Assembly (NCBI RefSeq): GCF_008692035.1
Contig: NZ_VTFG01000001.1
Location: 3,597,501-3,661,500 of the forward strand
Direction: 5' to 3'
Source: Pseudomonas marginalis
GTDB lineage: Bacteria > Pseudomonadota > Gammaproteobacteria > Pseudomonadales > Pseudomonadaceae
DNA length: 64,000 nucleotides
The translations under genes and the position numbers were made by a program. How positions within the stretch are numbered: the stretch's first letter is position 1; every line of letters begins with the position of its first letter. The notes beneath the pieces were generated by a model. That model saw only the letters and a list, made by a program, of their open reading frames with translations. It made no database searches and had not been told where the DNA came from. Positions 8,119 through 17,348 of the stretch are shown here, piece after piece.

Positions 8119-10061
8119 CAGTGCACCTCCGCAGGTTCACGCTTGTTGGGAGCTTTGGCCGGTGCGACGTCTTCCAGCAATGCATCGGCCACCAGCTCGG
8201 CGATGTCCTTGATCAACGGGCGCGGTTCAACCACACCTTCGAGCATCGCCGTGCATTGCGGGCAACCGACCGCTACCAGTTCGGCGCCGGTCTCGCGGAT
8301 GTCTTCCATGCGCATATCGGGGATACGTTGCTTGCCGGGGATGTCGGTAATCGGCGCGCCGCCACCGCCGCCGCAGCAGCGTGAGCGGAAACCCGAACGT
8401 TGCATCTCCTTGACCTCGATGCCCAAGGCACGCAGCACTTGGCGCGGCGCCTCGTACTCACCGTTGTAGCGGCCCAGGTAGCACGGGTCGTGGTAGGTCA
8501 CGCTGTTGCCTTTGTGCTGGCCCAGGTTCAGCGCGCCTTCGCCGATCAGCTCGGCCATGAAGGTGCTGTGGTGCTGCACAAGATAGTTGCCGTTGAAGGC
8601 GCCGTATTCGTTTTTCAGCACATGGAAGCTGTGGGGATCGCAGGTGACGATGCGCTTGAAGCTGTACTTGGCCAGCGTCTGGATATTGCGCGAGGCCAGC
8701 AGCTGGAACGTCGCTTCATCGCCCAAGCGTCGCGCCACGTCACCGCTGTCGCGTTCTTCCAGGCCGAGCACCGCGAAGTCGACCTTGGCCGCTTTCAGTA
8801 CTTTGACGAATGCGCGCAGGGTGCGCTGGTTGCGCATGTCGAAGGCACCGTCGCCGACCCAGAACACCACGTCGGCACTGCCTTTTTCGCTGAGCAACGG
8901 CAGGTTCAAGTCCGCCGCCCAGTTCAGGCGACCGCCCGGTGCAAAGCCGCCGGGGTTGTCAGTGGCGATCAGGTTTTCCAGGACTTCGGCGCCCTTGTTC
9001 GGGGTCGCGCCTTTTTCCAGGGTGAGGTAGCGGCGCATGTCGACGATGGCGTCGACGTGCTCGATCATCATCGGGCACTCTTCCACGCAGGCGCGGCAGG
9101 TGGTGCACGACCACAGGGTCTCGGCGTCCACCAGGCCGTTGACGATCGGCTGGTGCGGGTTGCCGCTGTGCTCGCCAATCGGTTTACCTGGATAAGGGCT
9201 GCCGGCGAACTTGGCATCGGTGCCGCCGGCCAGGCCGACCACCATGTCCTGGATCAGCTTTTTCGGGTTCAGCGGCTGGCCGGCGGCGAAGGCCGGGCAC
9301 GCCGCTTCGCACTTGCCGCACTGCACGCAGGCGTCGAAACCGAGCAGTTGGTTCCAGGTGAAATCCTTGGGTTTTTCCACGCCCAGGGGGGCGCTCTTGT
9401 CGCTCAGGTCCAGGGGTTTCAAACCAGTGGAACGACCACCGCCAAAGCGTTCGGCGCGACGGTGCCAGGCCAGGTGCAGGGCACCGGCGAAGGCGTGTTT
9501 CATCGGGCCGCCCCAGGTCATGCCGAAGAACATCTCGGACACGCCCCACAGCACACCCACACTCAGCAGCGCGGCCAGCAGCCAGCCACCGAAGTCGGCG
9601 GGCAGGATCCCCGCCACCGGCAGCGTCACCAGGAAGAAACTCACCGAGAACGCCATCAGGCTTTTCGGCAGGCGCATCCACGGGCCCTTGGACAGGCGCG
9701 ACGGTGGATTGCGCCGCCGCAGGTAAACGAAGGTGGCGCCGACAAACATCAACACTGACGCCAGCAGCAAGGCGTAGCCGAGGATACGGTTATGCAGGCC
9801 GAAGCCGTGCACCAGGATTGCCAGCAGCGCCGACAGCACAAAGCCCAGGGCCGTGGCGACGTGGGTGTTGGCGATGTATTTGTCGCGGGCGACCACGTGG
9901 TGCAGGTCGACCATGTAGCGCTTGGGCATGGCCAGCAGGCCGCCCAGCAGGTCGACCTTGGAGGCTCGGCCGCGGCGCCACATGTTCACACGGCGCAGGG
10001 CGCCGAGGACGGCAAGGCCCAGGGCGGTAAATAAGAGAATAGGCAGCAAGGTGTTCAACAT
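8118..10061 (-). CDS. dgcB: DgcB, membrane-bound iron-sulfur protein of dimethylglycine demethylation
   Basis: Product of 647 residues. About residues 1-180 contain several membrane helices, as in HdrE/NarI-like modules. Two ferredoxin motifs follow, CVQCGKCEAACP near residue 245 and CTTCRACVEECP near 318, then a heterodisulfide-reductase CCG domain with CCGGGGG and CPQCTAML. It probably passes electrons from DgcA to ETF or quinone at the membrane. It is encoded between dgcA and the ETF genes, with a REPIN separating it from dgcA. The symbol follows the P. aeruginosa gene of the same domain layout and order. Confidence 0.92.
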   Translation of the reverse strand: MLNTLLPILLFTALGLAVLGALRRVNMWRRGRASKVDLLGGLLAMPKRYMVDLHHVVARDKYIANTHVATALGFVLSALLAILVHGFGLHNRILGYALLLASVLMFVGATFVYLRRRNPPSRLSKGPWMRLPKSLMAFSVSFFLVTLPVAGILPADFGGWLLAALLSVGVLWGVSEMFFGMTWGGPMKHAFAGALHLAWHRRAERFGGGRSTGLKPLDLSDKSAPLGVEKPKDFTWNQLLGFDACVQCGKCEAACPAFAAGQPLNPKKLIQDMVVGLAGGTDAKFAGSPYPGKPIGEHSGNPHQPIVNGLVDAETLWSCTTCRACVEECPMMIEHVDAIVDMRRYLTLEKGATPNKGAEVLENLIATDNPGGFAPGGRLNWAADLNLPLLSEKGSADVVFWVGDGAFDMRNQRTLRAFVKVLKAAKVDFAVLGLEERDSGDVARRLGDEATFQLLASRNIQTLAKYSFKRIVTCDPHSFHVLKNEYGAFNGNYLVQHHSTFMAELIGEGALNLGQHKGNSVTYHDPCYLGRYNGEYEAPRQVLRALGIEVKEMQRSGFRSRCCGGGGGAPITDIPGKQRIPDMRMEDIRETGAELVAVGCPQCTAMLEGVVEPRPLIKDIAELVADALLEDVAPAKAPNKREPAEVH

Positions 10062-10108
10062 GGTGAAGCTCCCACAGACCGCACAGGTCTACTGTGAAAC
10101 TGGCCCGA

Positions 10109-10199
10109 ATGTGGGAGGGGGCTTGCTCCCGATGGCGGACTGTCAGTTGGTACAGTTGTCGCTGAACCACCGCTATCGGGGGCAAGCCCCCTCCCACAT
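10109..10199. repeat. REPIN, family A, inside the dgc operon
   Basis: Inverted pair of family A REP cores (one arm reads ...GGGGGCTTGCTCCCGAT, one base off the usual core) filling the dgcA-dgcB gap. A large hairpin here could stabilise the upstream dgcA message relative to dgcB. Confidence 0.9.
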
Positions 10200-10217
10200 T
10201 TGACCGCGTTCACCTCA

Positions 10218-12278
10218 TCAAAAGTCTTTGCACAGGCGCAGGGCGTCGTAGATGGCAGCGTGGGTATTGCGCTGCGCCACACAGTCACCGATGCGGAACA
10301 GCAAGTACCCCTCGCCCGTCTCGCTCAGGCACGGCTGCGGCTTGATCGCGAACAGGGCTTCGACGTCGATCTGGCCCTTGTTGCGCGAACCTTCCTTGAG
10401 CCCGTAGTAAATGGCTTCGTCCGGACGCACGCCGTTTTCCACCACCACCTGGTCCACTACCCGCTCCTCTTTGGCGCCGGTGTATTCGTTCTCCAGCACC
10501 GCCACCAGCTTGTCGCCCTCGCGGTAGACCTTTTCCAGCATCATGTCGCCGGTCATGATCACTTCCTTGGGGTACATGCTGCGGTAGTAGGTCGGGAACG
10601 ACGTACCGCCGATGGCTACGCCCGGCTTGATGTCATCGGTGACGATTTCCACCTGGCAGCCTTTGTCGGCCAGGAAGTCCGCCACCGACATGCCGGTGAA
10701 TTCGCAAATGGTGTCGTACACCAATACATTCTTGCCCGGTGCGACCTTGCCGTCGAGCACGTCCCAGCTGCTCACCACCAGGCCTTCGGCGGCACCCCAG
10801 TGTTCGTTCTGTTCTATAAACGGATGCCCGCCGACCGCCAGCACCACCACGTCCGGACGCAGGTCCAGGATGGTCTCGGCATCGGCGGCCACGCCCAGGC
10901 GCAGGTCGACTTTCAAACGCGCCAGCTCCAGCTGGAACCAGCGGGTGATACCGGCGATCTGGTCGCGTTGCGGCGCCTTGGAGGCGGTGGTGATTTGCCC
11001 GCCGATAAATTCTTTCTTCTCGAACAGGGTCACGTCGTGGCCACGTTCGGCGGCCACCCGCGCGGCTTCCATCCCGGCAGGGCCGGCACCGACCACCACC
11101 ACCTTGCGTTTCGGCCCGGTGGACTTCTCGATGATATGCGGCACGCCCATGTACTCACGGGACGTCGCGGCGTTCTGGATGCACAGCACATCCAGGCCCT
11201 GGTACTGGCGGTCGATGCAATAGTTGGCGCCGACGCACTGTTTGATCTGGTCGATCTGGCCCATCTTGATCTTGGCGATCAGGTGCGGGTCGGCGATGTG
11301 CGCACGGGTCATGCCGACCATGTCCACATAGCCGCCTTCGAGGATGCGCGTGGCCTGGTTCGGGTCCTTGATGTTCTGTGCGTGCAGCACCGGAACCTTG
11401 ACCACTTCCTTGATACCGGCCGCCAGGTGCAGGAACGGCTCCGGCGGATAGCTCATGTTGGGGATCACGTTGGCCAGGGTGTTGTGGGTGTCGCAACCCG
11501 AGCCCACCACGCCGATGAAATCGAGCATGCCGGTGTCGTCGTAATACTTGGCGATCTGCTTCATGTCCTCGTGGGACAGGCCGTCCGGATGGAACTCGTC
11601 ACCGCACAGGCGCATGCCCACGCAGAAGTCGTCACCGACTTCGGCACGCACGGCCTTCAACACTTCGAGGCCGAACTTCATGCGGCCTTCGAAGGTGCCG
11701 CCCCACTCGTCGGTACGCTTGTTGACCCGTGGGCTCCAGAACTGGTCGATCATGTGCTGGTGCACGGCGGACAGTTCCACACCGTCCAGGCCACCGGCCT
11801 TGGCACGCCGCGCGGCCTGGGCGTAGTTGCCGATCACGCGCCAGATTTCTTCCGGCTCGATGGTCTTGCAGGTGGCACGGTGCACCGGCTCGCGCACGCC
11901 GGACGGCGACATCAGGGTCGGCCAGTTAAAGCCATCCCAACGGGAGCGACGGCCCATGTGGGTAATCTGGATCATGATCTTGGCGCCATGCTTGTGCATG
12001 GCATCCGCCAGGTTCTGGAAGTGCGGGATGATGCGGTCGGTGGACAGGTTCACCGAGCTCCACCATTCCTGGGGGCTGTCGATGGCGACCACCGAGGAAC
12101 CGCCGCAGATCGCCAGGCCGATACCGCCCTTGGCTTTCTCTTCGTAGTACTTCACATAGCGGTCGGTGGTCATGCCGCCGTCGGTGGCATACACCTCGGC
12201 GTGGGCGGTACTGAGCACGCGGTTGCGGATGGTCAGTTTGCCGATCTGGATCGGCTGGAACATTGCTTCGAAAGCCAT
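10218..12278 (-). CDS. dgcA: DgcA, dimethylglycine demethylase (OYE/trimethylamine dehydrogenase-like flavoprotein)
   Basis: Product of 686 residues; demethylates dimethylglycine to sarcosine. Residues 1-370 form an old-yellow-enzyme TIM barrel (FQPIQIGKLTIRNRVLSTAH), and the rest an FAD/NAD-type domain (KVVVVGAGPAGMEAARVAAERGHDVTLFE near 390). The cluster motif reads CVGANYC with a later Cys, so Cys348, Cys354 and Cys366 are present but the second ligand of the trimethylamine dehydrogenase pattern is Ala351. GAGGA lies upstream of ATG 12278. It follows the DUF5943-like gene by 15 bases. The assignment is secure at family level; the order dgcA-dgcB-etf is that of P. aeruginosa. Confidence 0.93.
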   Translation of the reverse strand: MAFEAMFQPIQIGKLTIRNRVLSTAHAEVYATDGGMTTDRYVKYYEEKAKGGIGLAICGGSSVVAIDSPQEWWSSVNLSTDRIIPHFQNLADAMHKHGAKIMIQITHMGRRSRWDGFNWPTLMSPSGVREPVHRATCKTIEPEEIWRVIGNYAQAARRAKAGGLDGVELSAVHQHMIDQFWSPRVNKRTDEWGGTFEGRMKFGLEVLKAVRAEVGDDFCVGMRLCGDEFHPDGLSHEDMKQIAKYYDDTGMLDFIGVVGSGCDTHNTLANVIPNMSYPPEPFLHLAAGIKEVVKVPVLHAQNIKDPNQATRILEGGYVDMVGMTRAHIADPHLIAKIKMGQIDQIKQCVGANYCIDRQYQGLDVLCIQNAATSREYMGVPHIIEKSTGPKRKVVVVGAGPAGMEAARVAAERGHDVTLFEKKEFIGGQITTASKAPQRDQIAGITRWFQLELARLKVDLRLGVAADAETILDLRPDVVVLAVGGHPFIEQNEHWGAAEGLVVSSWDVLDGKVAPGKNVLVYDTICEFTGMSVADFLADKGCQVEIVTDDIKPGVAIGGTSFPTYYRSMYPKEVIMTGDMMLEKVYREGDKLVAVLENEYTGAKEERVVDQVVVENGVRPDEAIYYGLKEGSRNKGQIDVEALFAIKPQPCLSETGEGYLLFRIGDCVAQRNTHAAIYDALRLCKDF

Positions 12279-12293
12279 GGCACGGTCCTCGGC

Positions 12294-12824
12294 TTACAAC
12301 GGCTTGACGGTGAACAAGCCGTCATCGTGGCCCTCTTCGGAGCCTCCGTAGACTTGTTCGGCCACGGTGCGGATCTGGCTGCCACGGGCTTGCAGAATCT
12401 GGTCCATGGCGCCGGCAAACCAGCCGGTGAACATGTAGTCGACCTTGCGCCCGACCTTGCCGTACACATAGACGAAGGCCGAGTGTTCGAGCTTGACGCT
12501 GGCGGTGCCTTTATCCAGGTCGATGTCCTGGATCTTGAACAGGCCCCAGCCGCGTTGCGACAGGCGCTTCATGTAGTGCTCGAACACCGCGACGCCTTCC
12601 AGGCCATGGCATTCAGCTTCTTTCTCGCACCAGTGCCAGGCGGATTTGTAGCCGGCCTTGTAGAGGATCTCGGCGTAGGCCTCGGCGCCCAGCACTTCTT
12701 CGATGCCCATGTGGTTGTTGACGAAGAAATGACGCGGCACGTACAGCATGGGCAGGGCGTCGGACGTCCAGACACCGGTTTCGCTGTCGACTTCAATAGG
12801 CAATTGCGGGGCGATCTTGGCCAT
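12294..12824 (-). CDS. DUF5943-like protein of the dimethylglycine operon
   Basis: Soluble 176-residue protein without signal peptide. The region from about residue 40 (MGIEEVLGAEAYAEILYKAGYKSAWHWCEKEAE) resembles V4R-type ligand-binding domains, and it ends with a stretch typical of that fold (DYMFTGWFAGAMDQILQARG). I do not know a demonstrated activity. It lies between the dipeptidase gene (52 bases) and dgcA (15 bases), so it is almost certainly cotranscribed and has a role in methylated glycine use. I recall a hypothetical gene in the same place in P. aeruginosa. Confidence 0.8.
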   Translation of the reverse strand: MAKIAPQLPIEVDSETGVWTSDALPMLYVPRHFFVNNHMGIEEVLGAEAYAEILYKAGYKSAWHWCEKEAECHGLEGVAVFEHYMKRLSQRGWGLFKIQDIDLDKGTASVKLEHSAFVYVYGKVGRKVDYMFTGWFAGAMDQILQARGSQIRTVAEQVYGGSEEGHDDGLFTVKPL

Positions 12825-12876
12825 GGAAACTTAACTCCAGAAAAATTCGTTGTGATGTTGCCCGTGGGTGCTTGGC

Positions 12877-13854
<978 letters not shown>

Positions 13855-14075
13855 CAGGCGTCCCCTTATTTTGGCGATTCATGCGCCGAATCGTCTGCCG
13901 GCGCTTTGGGGCCAGCATATGCCCAGGGGCCGACCGAGCCGGGTGCAAAAACGACAGGGGAATTGCCGAAAGCGTCAATCCACGACAAAGGCTGTTATGA
14001 GTGGTCTGACTGGCGGCTGTTATTTGTCTTACGCTTGAGCCAGAATTCCCGCATCACCTGATATGAGACGGCGCA

Positions 14076-14477
14076 ATGAAATCGATTTTCCTGGCTTTGG
14101 CACTCATCGCAACCGGCGTCCACGCGGCCGAAGACACCGACAGCACGCCGTGCGATGGCATCGAAAACGACAAGCAAACCCTGGAATGCGCCACCTACAA
14201 CAAAACCACTGCCGAGCAATTGCTCAAGGATAACTATCAAGGCCTGCTGGAACGCATGCATTCCACCTATGGCAGCGACAAGACCAAGCTCGCCGACATT
14301 ACCGCTCGTCTGAAGGATGCCCAGCAGAAGTGGGAAAAACTGCGTGACGCCGATTGCGCGGTGGACACCTTCCCGGCAGTGACCGGCACCAAAGCCTATG
14401 CGATTGCGCAAAATGACTGCCTGGCGCGGATGAGTGATGAGCGGTCGGAGTTTTTGGAGTCGATTGGGCAGGAATAA
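14076..14477 (+). CDS. Small exported protein, LprI/DUF1311-like
   Basis: Product of 133 residues with a signal peptide (MKSIFLALALIATGVHAAE, cleavage after HAA). Mature part has four cysteines: CDG, LECATY, DADCAVD and QNDCLAR. The pattern C...C...W..LRDADC...CL is that of the LprI N-terminal/DUF1311 family, some members of which inhibit lysozyme in the periplasm. It stands alone with its own promoter region. The lysozyme link is by family only. Confidence 0.75.
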   Translation: MKSIFLALALIATGVHAAEDTDSTPCDGIENDKQTLECATYNKTTAEQLLKDNYQGLLERMHSTYGSDKTKLADITARLKDAQQKWEKLRDADCAVDTFPAVTGTKAYAIAQNDCLARMSDERSEFLESIGQE

Positions 14478-14517
14478 GCGACAATCCCGCCACTTTCTCT
14501 TTGAACCAAGGCCCTTC

Positions 14518-14934
14518 ATGACTATCTGTGGCATCGAAATCAAAGGCAGCGAAGCCATCATCGCTGTCGCCTCCCTGGACAACCAGGCGCTGGGCCACGT
14601 CGCCCTGGCTACCAAGAAAATCGCCCTTGAAGACGATGATGAAGCGGCCAACGTCAAAGCCTTTGCCGCCCAGGTGAAGGCCTTCGTGCAGGCCAACGCC
14701 GTCACTCGCATCGCGATCAAGAAGCGCAGCAAAAAAGGCGAATTCGCCGGTGGCCCGACCACGTTCAAGATTGAAGGGGTGTTTCAATTGCTGGAGGGGG
14801 TTGAGGTGACGTTGCTGTCGCCGCAGACCATCAATGCGCAGAACAAGAAGCACAACTTTGAACTGCCGGCGACGTTGAACAAATATCAGCATGAGGCCTT
14901 CAAGGCGGCGTGTTCGGCACTGCTGAAGAAGTAA
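14518..14934 (+). CDS. DUF3010-like protein
   Basis: ATG 14518 follows an AAGG by 6 bases and gives a 138-residue soluble protein (MTICGIEIKGSEAIIAVASLD). The frame extends upstream but overlaps the previous gene without a ribosome site. The alternating strands at the N terminus with GIEIKGSEA recall an RNase H-like fold, and KKRSKKGEFAGGPTTFKIEGVFQLL fits the DUF3010 family. No function is known to me. It is 41 bases from the preceding gene and ends convergent to the ATPase gene. Confidence 0.72.
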   Translation: MTICGIEIKGSEAIIAVASLDNQALGHVALATKKIALEDDDEAANVKAFAAQVKAFVQANAVTRIAIKKRSKKGEFAGGPTTFKIEGVFQLLEGVEVTLLSPQTINAQNKKHNFELPATLNKYQHEAFKAACSALLKK

Positions 14935-14937
14935 GCT

Positions 14938-14964
14938 ACACCACAATCCTATGTGGGGTGTTTT
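14938..14964 (+). terminator. Possible terminator between convergent genes
   Basis: ACACCACA and TGTGGGGTGT can pair with a small bulge across a 6-base loop, followed by TTTT. It overlaps the stop of the convergent ATPase gene. Confidence 0.45.
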
Positions 14965-16142
14965 CAGTGGGGTGTATGGCGCTTGTGCCGCAGCCAATCC
15001 CCGAACGACTTGTCTTCCAGGGCATAACCACCGCGGCCCGACTTCCACACCAACTCCTTGTCGCGCAAGGCATCGATGCAGGCCTGGACGGTCTGGGTAC
15101 CCGGCACCACGTCACTGCCCATGGCTTCCAGCGCCTTGCTGACAGCCGTGAGGGTGCTGTCGGTGAAGGGCGCGAAGGGTTCGTTGTTCTGGGAGCGCTC
15201 CACCATCACCTCCAGCACGGCGCGCTGCGGGATGGTCAGGGCGTTCCAGGCGCTTTCGAACTCGGTCCATACACCCGCGCGCAGCAGTTCGGCGCGACTG
15301 TGCAGCAATTGGCCCAGATTGCTCGCCTCGCCCAGTTCCAACGCGACTTCACCGATGATCGTGCGCAACATCTCGGGACGCCGGCCTACCAGCTCAAACG
15401 CCTCATCAATATCAGCCGCGTTGAACTGGTTGGTCTCGGCCAGGTGCGCGTTGAGGTGCACAGTGTAGGCTTGGGTGAACTCTTTACCCAGCAGCGGAAA
15501 CGGCGTGATGCTGGAACCGAAGAACGGCTGGCTTTTACCCAATACCAAATGGGCGAGTTTGTCGCGATTGGAACCGGTAAACACCAGGCGCAAGCCGCTG
15601 CCCTCTTCGTCACGGCCCTGGTTGAGCTGATCCCGGGCAGCCTTCAACGCGAACATCGCATTGATACCCGACTCGGTGGTCAAGGCGTGCTGCGCTTCGT
15701 CAATCACCAGCACAACGGGTTTTTCTGCAGCACTGTGGAGCAATTCCAGGGCTTGGGTCAGCGTCGCACCGACAGGCAATTGTGGCTGGGTAAAGTCCCA
15801 GGAGAGCGTCCGCAGAAAGCTCAGTTTCTCGATGCCAATATTCTTGGCCAGTTTGCGGATGCCCTTTTCATAGGGAACCAGGGCAGCCGCAATAGCACTG
15901 GCAATCAACTCCGCAGGATCTTTCTCCTTGTCAGCCCAGAGATCCACATACACCGCCAGCCAGCCCCGGAGCTGACATTCCGGAATCAGGTCTTCGCGCA
16001 GGAAAGTGCTTTTGCCGGTGCGACGGGGCGCCGCGAGGAACAGGCCAGAGGTGAAATCCTGAATACCGGCGCCCACCAGGCCATCGGCAATACTGCTTGC
16101 CAGGGCGGGGCGACGGAACACGAAGCCGCTGTGCTTGGACAT
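14964..16142 (-). CDS. Solitary AAA/ORC-like ATPase
   Basis: Product of 392 residues. Walker A is APRRTGKST near residue 40, Walker B is VVLVIDEAQHAL near 140, and a sensor-like FTGSNRDKL follows; the C-terminal part looks like a winged-helix region (IPQRAVLEVMVERSQ...VQACIDALRDKELV). This is the ORC/ATPase fold used by many DNA- or regulation-linked P-loop proteins. No partner gene is adjacent on its strand. Its upstream region is unusually AT-rich and packed with inverted repeats, suggesting autoregulation. The product is common in Proteobacteria as far as I recall, but I know no assigned role. Confidence 0.8.
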   Translation of the reverse strand: MSKHSGFVFRRPALASSIADGLVGAGIQDFTSGLFLAAPRRTGKSTFLREDLIPECQLRGWLAVYVDLWADKEKDPAELIASAIAAALVPYEKGIRKLAKNIGIEKLSFLRTLSWDFTQPQLPVGATLTQALELLHSAAEKPVVLVIDEAQHALTTESGINAMFALKAARDQLNQGRDEEGSGLRLVFTGSNRDKLAHLVLGKSQPFFGSSITPFPLLGKEFTQAYTVHLNAHLAETNQFNAADIDEAFELVGRRPEMLRTIIGEVALELGEASNLGQLLHSRAELLRAGVWTEFESAWNALTIPQRAVLEVMVERSQNNEPFAPFTDSTLTAVSKALEAMGSDVVPGTQTVQACIDALRDKELVWKSGRGGYALEDKSFGDWLRHKRHTPH

Positions 16143-16146
16143 GGAT

Positions 16147-16203
16147 TTATACTCAATTATGAAAACAACTATAAATTATAGTGATGAGTATAATTCACTA
16201 TAA
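16147..16203. promoter_or_regulatory. AT-rich inverted-repeat cluster upstream of the ATPase gene
   Basis: ACTATAA-A-TTATAGT occupies 16168-16182. TTATAGTGA at 16176-16184 is inverted as TCACTATAA at 16195-16203. TTATACTC at 16147-16154 is inverted as GAGTATAA at 16186-16193. These nested palindromes directly precede the ATPase start and lie 8 bases from the end of cdhR, so they most likely bind a regulator of the ATPase gene. Confidence 0.6.
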
Positions 16204-16210
16204 TTGTTCG

Positions 16211-17155
16211 TCAAACCACCTCCCGTCGCCGATCCTCCCTCGGACACTTGGCAAACCTCGCCCGATAACTCCGGGTGAAATACGACGGCGACTCGAACCC
16301 GCAGGCAATGCTCACCTCCAGCACGCTCATATCGCTCTGGCGCAGCAGCTGCCGGGCTTTTTCCAGGCGCAGGCCAAGGTAGAAGTTGCTCGGGGTATCG
16401 TTCAAATGCAGGCGAAACAGACGCTCCAACTGGCGCCGGGTAACTTTGATCGCGTCGGCCAACGCCAAGGTGCTCAGGGGCGGTTCGGTGTGCTGCTCCA
16501 TCTCGCCGATCACTTGCACCAGCTTCTTGTTGTTGATGCCGTAGCGCGTGGCGATCTGCATGCGCTGGTGGTCCTTGCGCGGGCGGATGCGGCCGAGTAC
16601 GAACTGTTCGGAGACCTGGATCGCCAGGTCGGCGCCGTGGGCCTGGGCGATCAGGTCGAGCATCAGGTCGATGGAGGCGGTACCGCCGGCGCAGGTGATG
16701 CGGCGGCGGTCGATTTCGAACAGTTCCTGGGTCACGCTCAGGTGCGGGTACGACTCCTTGAAGGCATCGATGGCTTCCCAGTGCAGGGTCAGGCGATGAC
16801 CGTCGAGCAGGCCGGCTTCGGCGAGCACGCAGGCGCCGGTGTCGATGGCGCCGAGGGTCACGCCGTCATGGTCCAGACGGCGCAGCCAGTGCTCCAGCGC
16901 CGGCGTGGCGAACTGCAGCGGTTCGAAGCCGGCCACCACCAACAGCGTCGCACCCTTTTTCAGCGGTTCCAGCGCGGCGTCGGCGTTGACCGACATGCCA
17001 TTGCTCGCCAGCACCGCGCCGCCATCGGCGCTCAGCACATGCCAGCGGTACAACTCGCCACGAAAGCGGTTGGCCACGCGTAAAGGTTCCAGTGCAGAAA
17101 TAAAACCGATGGCCGAGAACCCCGGCATCAGCAGAAAGTAGAAATCCTGGGACAT
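16211..17155 (-). CDS. cdhR: CdhR, GlxA-type AraC-family activator of carnitine catabolism
   Basis: Start taken at ATG 17155; the longer frame begins with TTG. The 314-residue product has a DJ-1/glutamine amidotransferase-like sensor domain at about 1-190 (FYFLLMPGFSAIGFISALEPLRVANR) and a C-terminal AraC helix-turn-helix pair (DAIKVTRRQLERLFRLHLNDTPSNFYLGLRL, SIACGFESPSYFTRSYRARF). It is divergent from caiX-cdhC-cdhA-cdhB, the place of CdhR in P. aeruginosa, which activates that operon in response to carnitine. It is a paralogue of GbdR found 6 kb away. Confidence 0.92.
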   Translation of the reverse strand: MSQDFYFLLMPGFSAIGFISALEPLRVANRFRGELYRWHVLSADGGAVLASNGMSVNADAALEPLKKGATLLVVAGFEPLQFATPALEHWLRRLDHDGVTLGAIDTGACVLAEAGLLDGHRLTLHWEAIDAFKESYPHLSVTQELFEIDRRRITCAGGTASIDLMLDLIAQAHGADLAIQVSEQFVLGRIRPRKDHQRMQIATRYGINNKKLVQVIGEMEQHTEPPLSTLALADAIKVTRRQLERLFRLHLNDTPSNFYLGLRLEKARQLLRQSDMSVLEVSIACGFESPSYFTRSYRARFAKCPREDRRREVV

Positions 17156-17226
17156 GGTGGCGCTCTCGTAGGACGGGCAGCGTGGCACTGTGATACTCCC
17201 GTTCTCGGGTGGATTCAAGGGGGCAG

Positions 17227-17270
17227 GTCGCTGCAGTGCAAGAGCTGGTCGCCGCCGTGCGTTTTGTCGC
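17227..17270. promoter_or_regulatory. Candidate activator sites in the cdhR-caiX gap (GTCGC direct repeats)
   Basis: GTCGC occurs at 17227-17231, 17248-17252 and 17266-17270, spaced 21 and 18 bases in the same orientation. About two helical turns between short direct repeats is usual for AraC-family activators. Candidate site for CdhR; not proven. Confidence 0.35.
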
Positions 17271-17348
17271 CTCCAAAGCTACGTAACTTGGCCTCACGGC
17301 GCACAAAGACGCCGGCCCCCACAATAACGACCTGCCGAGGGATCCACC

